39,585 nt of DNA from JAAFIP01 sp043766985 (GTDB taxonomy: Bacteria > Pseudomonadota > Gammaproteobacteria > Burkholderiales > Burkholderiaceae_C), in assembly GCA_043766985.1 (NCBI GenBank), contig JAYUHM010000048.1:1-39585 (forward strand). Direction: 5' to 3'. Position 1 is the stretch's first letter, and every line of letters starts with the position of its first letter. The notes beneath the pieces are model-generated. The model saw only the letters and a list, made by a program, of their open reading frames with translations. It was not told where the DNA came from and made no database searches. This document shows positions 16,873 to 25,000 of this stretch, piece by piece. The translations under genes and the position numbers were made by a program.

Positions 16873-18131
16873 TATCCAATCACTCCTTCAAAAAATATCT
16901 TCCACTGGTTTTGCGTGGCGCTGGGCGAGCGCAGCCAGTATTGTCGCTTGGTGCTGCCCGTGGTGCTGCCTGCGCGCACCTCCGAAAATGTAACAACCAT
17001 GGTGGCGCTTTGCGCGTTGTCGGCCCAGTGCAGCACCGACACGTCTTTGGCCTCTACGCTGCGGCCTTTGGTTTGCGCCAGCTCGGCTTGCAGTACTTTG
17101 GTCCAGTCAGCCAGGCTTTTGCCGTAGTTATTGAAGTCGCTGGTGTAGAAAGCCAGGGTGCGGGTCAGGTCGGTGCTGGCCTTGGCGGCACGCCATTGGT
17201 TCCATACCTCGTCAAAGGCCTTGTTGTCCACGTTGCTCTGCGCCGGGTTGACCCATTTCAAACTGGGTGCAATGATGACTGGCGTGGTGCGGATTTCAAC
17301 CGTGGACAAAATGCGCTCTAAATCGGGGTTGGACAAGACCACGCAGCCATCAGTGGCTTTGGGCGGGCGCGAAAACTGGTTGGACGGCGTGCCGTGCAGC
17401 CAAATGCCACCGCCGGTTTTGCCGCGCCGCAGGTCAAACGGGTTGGGGTAGTTAATGGGCAACGCCCCGGCACCGTAAAAATCTTTCAGGGTTTTGCGGG
17501 CCAGCGTGTTGGTAATGAAGTACACCCCCAGCGGGGTACGCAAGTCACCTTCGAGGGACTTTTCGGTACCCAGTTTGCCGACCGAAATGTAGTAGTCAGC
17601 CGCCAGCCGCATGCCCGTGGGCGTGTTCTCAAACACGTACAGGCGTGCCCGGGCGGCGTCTACCGCAATGGCGTGCTTGTTGCGTGCGGGCAGGTGTACA
17701 AACTGCGACGGCACCATGCCCGCTGGCGGCCGCTCGCGCAGCGCCTTGAGGCGCAAGACCGACTCCTCCCGCAGCTCGCCCAGCACGCCGGGGGCGGCGC
17801 GCGCCGTCGCCTCGGACATATCGCCCATGGTTTTGAGGGGCCGGGTTTGCGCGTTGAGCAGGTCGCCATGCACCAGCTGCGCCAGTGCAAAGTTGGGGTG
17901 GTCTTTGACCAACTGGTCGGCCAGCTTTAAGGCCTCGCGTGTTTGGGCTTGGCCAATGCGCTGGTAAATCTGGATCAGCCGCGCCTCGGCGTCGTAGCCT
18001 TTGGCTTTGGCGGCAGGCCCAGCTTTGCCGGGGCGCAGCGGTTTGGTGGCCGCCGCAGGGGTGCAGACCAGCAGGCATGCCAAGACTGCAGCATGCAGCG
18101 CAACCCATCTAGGGCGCAAAGACAAAAACAT
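16872..18131 (-). CDS. Periplasmic L,D-transpeptidase (YkuD domain) with C-terminal NTF2-like domain
   Basis: This 419-residue protein has a signal peptide (ALHAAVLACLLVCTPAAA), an alpha-helical stalk, a YkuD domain and a C-terminal domain. The YkuD catalytic signature is HGTPSNQF followed by ATDGCVVLSN, with His246 and the nucleophile Cys263. Such enzymes make 3-3 peptidoglycan cross-links or attach proteins to peptidoglycan, and some act as amidases. The C-terminal ~115 residues (from NQWRAAKASTDLTRTLAFY) resemble the C-terminal domain of the next gene upstream, an NTF2/SnoaL-like fold found with bacterial L,D-transpeptidases. I chose the ATG at 18131 because it puts the signal peptide at the N-terminus; an upstream in-frame start at 18230 would bury it. 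It overlaps the ppiA ATG by one base. Confidence 0.9.
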   Translation of the reverse strand: MFLSLRPRWVALHAAVLACLLVCTPAAATKPLRPGKAGPAAKAKGYDAEARLIQIYQRIGQAQTREALKLADQLVKDHPNFALAQLVHGDLLNAQTRPLKTMGDMSEATARAAPGVLGELREESVLRLKALRERPPAGMVPSQFVHLPARNKHAIAVDAARARLYVFENTPTGMRLAADYYISVGKLGTEKSLEGDLRTPLGVYFITNTLARKTLKDFYGAGALPINYPNPFDLRRGKTGGGIWLHGTPSNQFSRPPKATDGCVVLSNPDLERILSTVEIRTTPVIIAPSLKWVNPAQSNVDNKAFDEVWNQWRAAKASTDLTRTLAFYTSDFNNYGKSLADWTKVLQAELAQTKGRSVEAKDVSVLHWADNAQSATMVVTFSEVRAGSTTGSTKRQYWLRSPSATQNQWKIFFEGVIG

Positions 18132-18204
18132 ACAAATCACTCGCCCTGCCACACAATCACATTTTTGATACCCAAGCCGCCAGGGCCAAACCGTTGGCGA
18201 CCCA

Positions 18205-19296
18205 TCAAGTACCGGTAGTTTCTTTGACAATCACCCAGCGGTCGCCGGATTTAACCAGATCCAAGGTTTTACGGCTCGTCACCGACAGCGCGTCGGCGTT
18301 GTACTCTTGCCTAAAGCGCGCCTGGGCTTTGCCGCCGTTCACACTGATGACCAAGTTTTCAAGTTTAACGCTGATCTTGTTTTTACCAACAATGCGCTTT
18401 TTACGCTCTTCTTCCCATGTTTTGCGGCCACCGGGTGCGTCGAACTCTTTGCCGTAGGCATTGAGATACTCACCGGTGTTTTTGGCGCTCCAGGCGGCAG
18501 CCCAGTTTTGCACGGCAGCGCTGACCTCTTGCTCGGCGTTACCCGTGCTGGCCGGTGCTGGCGGGGTAGCTGGTGGCGCTGGCGGCTTGACGACGGCTAC
18601 GGGGGGCGTTGCAGGCGGTTGTGCCGGCGTTGCTACTGGCGGTGGTGCCGGTGGCTTGACAACAGCCACCGGCGGCGTCACCACTGGGGTGGTTGGCTGC
18701 GGCGCTACCGGGGTGGCTGCTGCCACAGGGCGTTGGCCCTTCACGCCCGGCGCTGCAAACAGGTCACGAATCAAAGCCAGCTTGGGCTGCACGCCGGTGT
18801 TGGTGTTGTCTAGCTGCAAAGCCTTGCTATAGGCTTGGCTGGCCAGCTTGGCATACACGTCGCCCAAGTTCTCGTGCGCGGTAGCGTAGCTGGGGTTGGT
18901 GCGGATGGCCATTTCCAGCGCGGCGCGGGCTTTGTCAAACTGGCTTTGGCCAGCGTAGAGCACGGCCAGGTTGTTGTAGGGCTCAGGCAGCTCGGGGTAG
19001 TCTTCGGTCAGCTTGGTAAAGGAGCTGATGGCGTCGATGGGCTTGTTTTGCTCCGTCAGGATGACACCCTTTAAAAAGCGCATTTGCGCGTCGCGGGGTT
19101 TGGTGGCTAAAAACTGGTCGGCTTTGGCGCTGGCCTCGGCCACCTGGCCGGCGCGCAGCATGCGGTTAACGTCCGAATAATCATCGGCGTGGGCGGCGCC
19201 CGCAGCCAGCAGACACACGGCTAAACACGTGGCAGACAGCGATGCACCTACCGCACGGGGTAACAATGGCTTGACGGGTGTCTTTACAAATAGCAT
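18205..19296 (-). CDS. Exported TPR protein with proline-rich linker and NTF2-like domain
   Basis: This 363-residue protein has a signal peptide (cleavage near AAHADD), tetratricopeptide repeats (about 40-165, e.g. PEPYNNLAVLYAGQSQFDKA and ATAHENLGDVYAKLASQAY) and a long Pro/Ala/Val linker (about 180-260). The linker contains two copies of PPVAVVKPPAPP. A C-terminal NTF2/SnoaL-like domain follows (about 262-363). The last domain is related to the C-terminus of the L,D-transpeptidase encoded 73 bases downstream, so the two probably act together at the cell wall, with the TPRs docking partners. It is the first gene of the leftward operon and is divergent from cysS. I do not know a gene name. 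Confidence 0.82.
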   Translation of the reverse strand: MLFVKTPVKPLLPRAVGASLSATCLAVCLLAAGAAHADDYSDVNRMLRAGQVAEASAKADQFLATKPRDAQMRFLKGVILTEQNKPIDAISSFTKLTEDYPELPEPYNNLAVLYAGQSQFDKARAALEMAIRTNPSYATAHENLGDVYAKLASQAYSKALQLDNTNTGVQPKLALIRDLFAAPGVKGQRPVAAATPVAPQPTTPVVTPPVAVVKPPAPPPVATPAQPPATPPVAVVKPPAPPATPPAPASTGNAEQEVSAAVQNWAAAWSAKNTGEYLNAYGKEFDAPGGRKTWEEERKKRIVGKNKISVKLENLVISVNGGKAQARFRQEYNADALSVTSRKTLDLVKSGDRWVIVKETTGT

Positions 19297-19457
19297 AGAA
19301 CCTCTTTGAAACGAAACGAGCTTGGCAAGCCCAAGAATTGGGCCGTATACTGAGCAGCATTGTAGCGGCTGGCTAATGGCTTTCGGTTAATTCTGGGTCC
19401 AATCACGCTTAAACCCCTACGCCGTTGAACCCATAATACCAAGCGCCAAGTTCCCCT

Positions 19458-20846
19458 ATGAGCCTTCGCATCTACAACACGCTGTCGCGTGCGCTGGAAG
19501 ATTTTTCCCCTCTCGTTCCCGGTCAAGTGCGTATGTACGTCTGTGGCATGACGATTTATGACCTGTGCCATGTGGGCCACGCCCGCATGATGATGGCCTT
19601 TGACATCGTGCAGCGCTGGCTAAAAGCCAGTGGGTACAGCGTCGTTTTTGTGCGCAATATCACAGATATTGACGACAAAATCATCAAGCGTGCGCTCGAG
19701 CGCGGCATCAGCCTGCGCGCGCTGACCGACGAGATGATTACTGCCATGCACCGTGACTTGGGTGCGCTAAATCTGGAGCCCCCCACGCACGAGCCGCGCG
19801 CCACCGACTATGTGCCGCAGATGACGGGCATGATTTCCCGCTTGATTGACAAGGGCCTGGCCTACCAGGCCAAGAGTGGCGCTGACGCTGGCGACGTGAA
19901 CTTTGCTGTGCGCAAAATGCCGGGCTACGGCAAGCTAAGCGGCAAGTCGCTGGACCAATTGCGCGCTGGCGAGCGCGTGGCGGTGCTGGACGGCAAAGAA
20001 GACCCGCTGGACTTTGTGCTGTGGAAAGCGGCCAAACCCACCGAGCCTGAAGACGCCAAATACGCCTCGCCCTTTGGCCCAGGCCGCCCGGGTTGGCATA
20101 TCGAGTGCTCGGCCATGGCCTGCGCTTTGCTGGGCGAGACTTTTGACATCCATGGCGGCGGCGCTGATTTGCAGTTTCCGCACCACGAAAACGAAATTGC
20201 CCAGAGCGAGGGGGCCAATGGCAAGCCATTTGCTAAGTACTGGATCCACAACGGTTTTTTGAATGTGGACGGCGAGAAAATGAGCAAGTCGCTGGGTAAT
20301 TTTTTCACCATCCAGGATGTGCTGAAAAGCTACGACGGCGAAACGATCCGCTTCTTTATGGTGCGGGTGCATTACCGTCGCCCGTTTAACTTTAGCGATT
20401 CGGGCCTGGATGACGCCAGCCTGGGACTAAAGCGCCTGTACACCGCGCTGGATTTGGTGGAGCCCGCAGCAACAACGATTGACTGGGGCCACCCTGTCGC
20501 AGCCAAATTCAAAGCCGCAATGGACAATGATTTCAGCACGCCAGAGGCTGTGGCGGTACTGTTTGATTTGGCTGTCGAGGTAAACCGCAGCAAGTCGGCT
20601 GAGCTGGCGGGGCTGCTCAAGGCGCTGGGTGGTGTACTGGGTATTTTGCAAGGTGATCCCAAAGCGTATTTGCAGGCCGGTGCTGGCTTGGACGACGCGG
20701 CAATACAAATGCTGATCACCGAACGCGCCACCGCCAAAGCCGCCAAAGACTTCGCCCGCGCTGATCAAATTCGCAAAGACCTGCTGGCCCAAGGCATCGT
20801 GCTCAAAGATTCGCCCACGGGCACCACGTGGGAGGCTCAGAAGTGA
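19458..20846 (+). CDS. cysS: Cysteinyl-tRNA synthetase
   Basis: This 462-residue class I synthetase has the HIGH motif as HVGH (38-41) within YVCGMTIYDLCHVGHA, the KMSKS motif (274-278), and zinc-ligand candidates Cys29, the cysteine in WHIECSAMAC and the His in FPHHENE. It charges tRNA-Cys with cysteine using ATP in the cytoplasm. Length is normal. The start at 19458 places CysS family residues (LRIYNTLSR) at the N-terminus. It is divergent from the envelope operon with 161 bases between, and is followed by a repeat copy and the AlkA-type gene. Confidence 0.97.
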   Translation: MSLRIYNTLSRALEDFSPLVPGQVRMYVCGMTIYDLCHVGHARMMMAFDIVQRWLKASGYSVVFVRNITDIDDKIIKRALERGISLRALTDEMITAMHRDLGALNLEPPTHEPRATDYVPQMTGMISRLIDKGLAYQAKSGADAGDVNFAVRKMPGYGKLSGKSLDQLRAGERVAVLDGKEDPLDFVLWKAAKPTEPEDAKYASPFGPGRPGWHIECSAMACALLGETFDIHGGGADLQFPHHENEIAQSEGANGKPFAKYWIHNGFLNVDGEKMSKSLGNFFTIQDVLKSYDGETIRFFMVRVHYRRPFNFSDSGLDDASLGLKRLYTALDLVEPAATTIDWGHPVAAKFKAAMDNDFSTPEAVAVLFDLAVEVNRSKSAELAGLLKALGGVLGILQGDPKAYLQAGAGLDDAAIQMLITERATAKAAKDFARADQIRKDLLAQGIVLKDSPTGTTWEAQK

Positions 20847-20860
20847 TATTTATAAGCAAA

Positions 20861-20913
20861 TTAGGGCTGCAGCCCAATAGAATTTAGCATAAGCAGCTAT
20901 GAAAACTATAGTA
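20861..20913 (+). repeat. Dispersed ~50-bp repeat, copy 4 (supplies the start codon of the next gene)
   Basis: The sequence reads GCAGCCCAATAGAATTTAGC then ATAAGCAGCTATGAAAACTA. Most copies have GCTATTAAAAC here; the T-to-G change creates the ATG at 20899 that begins the glycosylase gene. Confidence 0.88.
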
Positions 20914-21540
20914 AATACTGCTGCCCCTCCGGTCTATTGGGACGACGCCCGCAAGCATTTGGTCAAAAAAGACCGGGTGATGAAGCGCCTGATTCCTCAG
21001 TTTGGCGAAGCCTGTTTGCAAAGCCGTAACGATCCCTTCATCACGCTGGCGCGCAGCATTGTGGGCCAGCAAATCAGCGTTAAAGCGGCGCAAACCATTT
21101 GGGACCGCTTTGCCGCGCTGCCTAAAAAACTCAACCCCGCAGCGGTACTCAAGCTCAAGGTGGACGACATGCGCGCGGCAGGGTTGTCGGCCCGCAAAAT
21201 CGAGTACTTGGTGGACCTGGCGTTGCACTTTGACAGCGGTGCCCTGCACGTCAAGAGCTGGGACGGCATGGACGACGAGGCCATCATTACCGAGCTGGTG
21301 GCCATTCGCGGCATTGGCCGCTGGACGGCGGAGATGTTTTTGATTTTCCACATGATGCGGCCCAACGTGTTGCCGCTGGACGATGTGGGCCTGATTAATG
21401 GGATCAGCCAAAGCTATTTTTCTGGCGAAGCCGTCAGCCGCAGCGAAATTCGGGAGGTGGCTGCGGCCTGGGCGCCGTATTGCAGCGTGGCTACCTGGTA
21501 CCTGTGGCGCTCGCTGGACCCGCTGCCCGTAGACTATTGA
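20899..21540 (+). CDS. DNA-3-methyladenine glycosylase (AlkA-type, HhH-GPD superfamily)
   Basis: This 213-residue base-excision repair glycosylase has the helix-hairpin-helix VAIRGIGRWTAEMFL (about 134-148) and the catalytic Asp162 in LPLDDVGL, the position of AlkA Asp238. ARSIVGQQISVKAA is the typical intercalation-loop region. It removes alkylated bases such as 3-methyladenine. It is shorter than E. coli AlkA because it lacks the N-terminal beta domain, as in many HhH-GPD enzymes. The start codon and the first five or so codons (MKTIV) lie inside a copy of the dispersed repeat, and there is no good ribosome binding site. Another start is not obvious, because homologous sequence (YWDDARKHL) begins only a few residues later. 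Confidence 0.9.
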   Translation: MKTIVNTAAPPVYWDDARKHLVKKDRVMKRLIPQFGEACLQSRNDPFITLARSIVGQQISVKAAQTIWDRFAALPKKLNPAAVLKLKVDDMRAAGLSARKIEYLVDLALHFDSGALHVKSWDGMDDEAIITELVAIRGIGRWTAEMFLIFHMMRPNVLPLDDVGLINGISQSYFSGEAVSRSEIREVAAAWAPYCSVATWYLWRSLDPLPVDY

Positions 21541-21656
21541 CCCCATTCACCCAGCGTAGCCATGGTTTAGGCCTGAATTTTGTAACCCCTGTCAAGCCTT
21601 GAATTTTGCGCAAACAGGTTTAAACTTCGCTACGTTGTAATGCCAAGGAGCCGACA

Positions 21657-22634
21657 TTGGCCAAAAAAGTATTTTTAGACTTCGAGCAACCGATTGCCGA
21701 CCTGGAAACCAAAATTGACGAGCTGCGCTACGTGCAAACCGAAAGTGCGGTGGACATCAGCGAAGAGATCGACCAGCTGGCCAAAAAAAGCCAGCAGCTG
21801 ACCAAGGACATCTACAGCGACCTTACGCCGTGGCAGATCACCAAGATTGCCCGCCATACCGAGCGGCCCTACACGCTGGATTACGTCAACGAATGCTTTA
21901 CCGACTACGTCGAGATGCACGGCGACCGCCACTTTGCGGACGACCAGAGCATTGTGGGTGGCTTGGCGCGCTTTAACGGCAATGCCTGCATGGTGCTAGG
22001 GCATCAAAAAGGCCGTGACACCAAAGAACGCAGCCTGCGCAATTTTGGCATGGCGCGCCCCGAAGGGTACCGCAAGGCCCTGCGCTTGATGAAAACGGCC
22101 GAGAAATTCAAACTACCCGTCTTCACCTTTGTAGATACCCCCGGCGCCTTCCCCGGCATGGACGCCGAAGAGCGCGGCCAGAGCGAAGCCATTGGCCGCA
22201 ACATTTTCGAGATGGCCCAGCTGGAGGTGCCCATCATCACCACCATCATCGGCGAGGGCGGCTCTGGCGGCGCGCTGGCCATCAGTGTGGCCGACCAGGT
22301 GCTGATGCTGCAATACGCCATCTACAGCGTGATCAGCCCTGAAGGCTGCGCCAGCATTTTGTGGAAAACCTCTGATCGAGCCCAAGACGCCGCCGAGCAA
22401 CTGGGCATCACGGCCCACCGCCTGAAAGCCCTTGGCTTGATCGACAAAATCATCAGCGAGCCAGTTGGCGGCGCGCACCGCGACTACAAACAAATGGCGG
22501 CGTTTTTAAAGCGCGGCTTGAACGACGCCTACCGCCAGGTCAGCGACCTCAAGGTCAAAGAGCTGCTGGACAAGCGCTATGCCAAGCTGCAAAGTTTTGG
22601 CCGCTATACCGACACCAAGGCCGACAACAAGTAG
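21657..22634 (+). CDS. accA: Acetyl-CoA carboxylase carboxyltransferase subunit alpha
   Basis: This 325-residue carboxyltransferase alpha subunit carries FLDFEQPIADLETKIDELRY at the N-terminus, the FVDTPGAFPGMDAEERGQ segment and the oxyanion-hole glycines IGEGGSGGALAI. With AccD it transfers the carboxyl group from carboxybiotin to acetyl-CoA, making malonyl-CoA, the first committed step of fatty acid synthesis. The start is TTG at 21657. AAGGAG lies six bases upstream and the family N-terminus begins exactly there, so the rare start codon is well supported. It probably belongs to the cysS-glycosylase-accA rightward group, although the 116-base gap before it may hold its own promoter. Confidence 0.97.
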   Translation: MAKKVFLDFEQPIADLETKIDELRYVQTESAVDISEEIDQLAKKSQQLTKDIYSDLTPWQITKIARHTERPYTLDYVNECFTDYVEMHGDRHFADDQSIVGGLARFNGNACMVLGHQKGRDTKERSLRNFGMARPEGYRKALRLMKTAEKFKLPVFTFVDTPGAFPGMDAEERGQSEAIGRNIFEMAQLEVPIITTIIGEGGSGGALAISVADQVLMLQYAIYSVISPEGCASILWKTSDRAQDAAEQLGITAHRLKALGLIDKIISEPVGGAHRDYKQMAAFLKRGLNDAYRQVSDLKVKELLDKRYAKLQSFGRYTDTKADNK

Positions 22635-22683
22635 TACCGCTGCTGACGCCCACGCCGCTAACGTACGCCGCTAGTGCGGGCCG

Positions 22684-23169
22684 CTAAGACACATAGCGCT
22701 TTTGTACTTTGGCAAACACCGGGCCCCACACCGGGTGCTGGCGCTCGCTGGCAGTGAGGTTAAATTTTCGGTCGATGCCAAAAGCCGCGTCGAATGATTT
22801 TTCGCATTGCGCGGTGCGCGCTGTTACGCAGTACACAAAAGCTTGCGTTTTATAGCCACGCAAAATGTCGGGCGTGTTCGTCAAGCCTTGCTTAAAGCCT
22901 TCCGCCAGTTTGTTTTCTGCCAGGCGGTATTCGCCCAGCTCAAAGGCTGCCACGCCTTGGCGCAGCGCCGTAGCGCCCGCAGAAGGGCGTTCAATCAAGG
23001 GCGCGCTGCTAGGGCTGCCCGGGGTGGTGGTGCCGGCTGGCGGGCCAGTGGGCGCACCGGCTGCAGGGCTTGCGGGTTTGCCGGTGGTAGAGCAGCCAAC
23101 GCACAGCAGCGCGGCTAGAGCGCCGCTGCACCAACGGGCGCTAAGCGACATGACAGGCGATGGGTTCAT
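22684..23169 (-). CDS. TssQ-like outer-membrane lipoprotein
   Basis: This 161-residue protein starts with a lipoprotein signal: hydrophobic ALAALL, lipobox LCVGC. A Pro/Ala/Gly-rich linker follows, then a TPR-like helical domain (LRQGVAAFELGEYRLAENKL, AFVYCVTARTAQCEKSF) ending with ERQHPVWGPVFAKVQ. That pattern matches my recollection of the TssQ family of T6SS-associated lipoproteins of Burkholderiales. No type VI secretion genes are in the window, so it is either an orphan or a related TPR lipoprotein with another role. Two cysteines in the helical domain could form a disulfide. An alternative start is residue 7 (MSLSARW). Confidence 0.7.
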   Translation of the reverse strand: MNPSPVMSLSARWCSGALAALLCVGCSTTGKPASPAAGAPTGPPAGTTTPGSPSSAPLIERPSAGATALRQGVAAFELGEYRLAENKLAEGFKQGLTNTPDILRGYKTQAFVYCVTARTAQCEKSFDAAFGIDRKFNLTASERQHPVWGPVFAKVQKRYVS

Positions 23170-23342
23170 AGGGCAATGCTTGCAGTGGAGTGGAGTTCAA
23201 CCCATTGTGCAGTTGCCAGCCACCCGCGCCTTGCGCAAGAGGTAACAAAATGCCAGCCGCTTCGCCTACGCAGCCGGGCAGTCATGCGATGATACGCAGT
23301 AGAGTCAGTATCAGTACAAAGTACAACAACGAGGAACAAGGT

Positions 23343-24275
23343 ATGCGTGTGGCGATCATCGGCCAGCAAGAATTTGGCAAAGCCGTGCTGGAGGCGTTTT
23401 TAGCGCGCGGCGACACCGTGGTGGGCGTGTTTGGCGCACCCGCCAGCGCCAGCGGCAAGGCCGATCCATTTCAGGTGGTGGCGCAAGACAAAGGCATTGC
23501 CTTTTTTCAGTTTGCGTCCCTGCGCAGCGCTGAGGCACAGGCCGCGTTGCGAAGCTTGGAAGCCGACCTGGGCGTGATGGCTTTTGTGCTGCAATTTGTG
23601 CCGCAAGAGATGGTGCAAATCCCCAAGCACGGCATGATCCAGTTTCACCCCTCCCTGCTACCGCGCTACCGTGGCCCCAGCGCCATCAACTGGCCCATCA
23701 TCCGGGGCGACACCGAGACGGGCCTGACCATCTTTCGCCCCACCGACGGCCTGGACGAAGGCCCCGTCATTTTGCAAAAACGCACTCCCATCGGCCCCGA
23801 CGACACCTTGGGCAGCGTGTACTTTGACCGCCTGTTCCCCCTGGGCGTGCAGGCCATGCTGGAGGCCGCCGACCTGGTGGTGAAGGGCGATCACCACGAG
23901 CACCACCAAAACGAAGGCCTGGCCACCTACGAAGGCTGGTGCCGCCAGGATGCATCGCGCATCAACTGGCACAGCCATGTGGACGTGGTCTACAACCTGA
24001 TTCGCGGCTGCAACCCCGCCCCCGGCGCCTGGACCAGCTTTGAAGGCCAAAAAATACAAATTTTTGACGCCACCAAAAGCATTTTTCGCCGCTTCAAAGA
24101 CGTAGAAGGCCATGTCGCCGAAGTCACCAAGATCAGCGACGTCAGCTTTACCGTGTCGGCCCAGGGCGGGCATGTGGAGGTGCTCAAGGCCAAGGCTGAG
24201 GGTGGCAAGAAAGAGTCGGGGGCGGCGGTAGCTGGCGCGCTCGGGCTCAAGTTGGGAAGTGTTTTGGGTGGGTGA
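23343..24275 (+). CDS. Stand-alone 10-formyl-THF hydrolase-like formyltransferase (ALDH1L1 N-terminal domain type)
   Basis: This 310-residue protein has a formyltransferase N-domain and an OB-like C-domain, as in methionyl-tRNA formyltransferase. It resembles the hydrolase domain of 10-formyltetrahydrofolate dehydrogenase (ALDH1L1) more closely: VAIIGQQEFGK at the start, FHPSLLPRYRGPSAINW, then FRPTDGLDEGPVILQK and ATYEGWC. The catalytic pair His102 and Asp138 has the same 36-residue spacing as His106/Asp142 of ALDH1L1. It may hydrolyse 10-formyl-THF or formylate an unknown acceptor. Automatic annotation would probably call it methionyl-tRNA formyltransferase. The ATG at 23343 was chosen because the Rossmann strand (RVAIIG) starts there; GAGGAACAAGG lies upstream. 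Confidence 0.85.
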   Translation: MRVAIIGQQEFGKAVLEAFLARGDTVVGVFGAPASASGKADPFQVVAQDKGIAFFQFASLRSAEAQAALRSLEADLGVMAFVLQFVPQEMVQIPKHGMIQFHPSLLPRYRGPSAINWPIIRGDTETGLTIFRPTDGLDEGPVILQKRTPIGPDDTLGSVYFDRLFPLGVQAMLEAADLVVKGDHHEHHQNEGLATYEGWCRQDASRINWHSHVDVVYNLIRGCNPAPGAWTSFEGQKIQIFDATKSIFRRFKDVEGHVAEVTKISDVSFTVSAQGGHVEVLKAKAEGGKKESGAAVAGALGLKLGSVLGG

Positions 24276-24324
24276 TCGCCCTATAAGCGCTGCGCGGCTG
24301 GGCTGGATGGCTCCCAAATATTAC

Positions 24325-24353
24325 TTGACATAAGTAGGCCATTGGCCTACACT
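24325..24353 (+). promoter_or_regulatory. Sigma70-type promoter with embedded palindromic operator for the BrnT locus
   Basis: The -35 box TTGACA (24325-24330) and -10 box TACACT (24348-24353) are 17 bases apart, just before the brnT ATG at 24361. A perfect palindrome, GTAGGCCA and TGGCCTAC around one T (24334-24350), fills the spacer and touches the -10 box. This is the usual layout for autorepression by an antitoxin, here probably the XRE-type protein at 24615. Confidence 0.75.
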
Positions 24354-24360
24354 TCAATCC

Positions 24361-24640
24361 ATGAATTTTGAGTTCGACGATGCCAAAAGTGAACTCTGTT
24401 TGCTTGAGCGCGGGTTTGATTTTGTATACGCAGCGCATGCTTTTCTCGATGCGCAGCGGGTGGTGCAAATGGACGCGCTATGACTATGGCGAACCACGGT
24501 TTGTGCTGCTAGGCATGGTGCAAGAGCGCTTGCTGAGCTTGGTGTATACACCGCGAGGCAGCGTATTTCGTATTATTTCGGCCCGCAAGGCCAACGCCCG
24601 AGAAAGGAAGCGCTATGACAGTTACCAAGATCAGTCTTAA
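24361..24640 (+). pseudogene. brnT: BrnT-type toxin, frameshifted
   Basis: The ATG at 24361 opens a BrnT-like N-terminus (MNFEFDDAKSELCLLERGFD). This frame hits TGA at 24481-24483 after MDAL. The family's C-terminal part continues in another frame from about 24476: RYDYGEPRFVLLGM, LVYTPRGSVFRIISARKANA, ending at 24640. Adding one GC to the GCGC tract at 24475-24478 would restore a normal ~93-residue protein with MDARYDYGEPR. BrnT is a RelE-fold ribonuclease toxin. Either the toxin has been inactivated or the base calls are wrong. Its partner starts inside its 3' end (24615). Confidence 0.8.
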
Positions 24641-24947
24641 GCCGTTGTCCAGCCCTGACAAAGTGGGCCGTGTCAACAAAGCAAAACTAGATAGCACCAC
24701 AGCAAAGCAAATTGCAGCCCAGGCCGCCCAAGACGACGCCGCCGCCGCGCAAGATGCCGCCCACTACGCACGCCGCGTACGTGAGCGCTTGGGCTTGACC
24801 CAACAAGCGTTGGCTGCGCGTATTGAAGTGCCCATAGACACCATCCGTAATTGGGAGCAAGGCAAGCGCAGCCCTACTGGCGCAGCCAAGGCTTTGCTAA
24901 AAGTGCTGCACCACGCGCCCGAGGCGGCGCTGGCGGCTTTGCGATAG
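24615..24947 (+). CDS. XRE-type helix-turn-helix antitoxin of the BrnT locus
   Basis: This 110-residue protein has a flexible, Ala-rich N-terminal half (residues 1-50) and a C-terminal XRE helix-turn-helix (about 56-98: RVRERLGLTQQALAARIEVP, IRNWEQGKRSP). The canonical BrnT partner, BrnA, is a ribbon-helix-helix protein. Here the partner is an XRE-type regulator, a recurrent swap. It overlaps the end of brnT by 26 bases. It probably neutralises BrnT with its N-terminal part and represses the locus at the 24334-24350 palindrome. Confidence 0.82.
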   Translation: MTVTKISLKPLSSPDKVGRVNKAKLDSTTAKQIAAQAAQDDAAAAQDAAHYARRVRERLGLTQQALAARIEVPIDTIRNWEQGKRSPTGAAKALLKVLHHAPEAALAALR

Positions 24948-25000
24948 AACTCTCATCTGAACGGTTCCTCGCCCAAGAGGCATCATTTTTTGATAAAATT

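Noticed and set aside
18560..18700. Tandem GC-rich repeats as a minisatellite or array
   Set aside because: They are the codons of the proline-rich linker (PPVAVVKPPAPP twice) in the TPR protein, explained by protein repeats.
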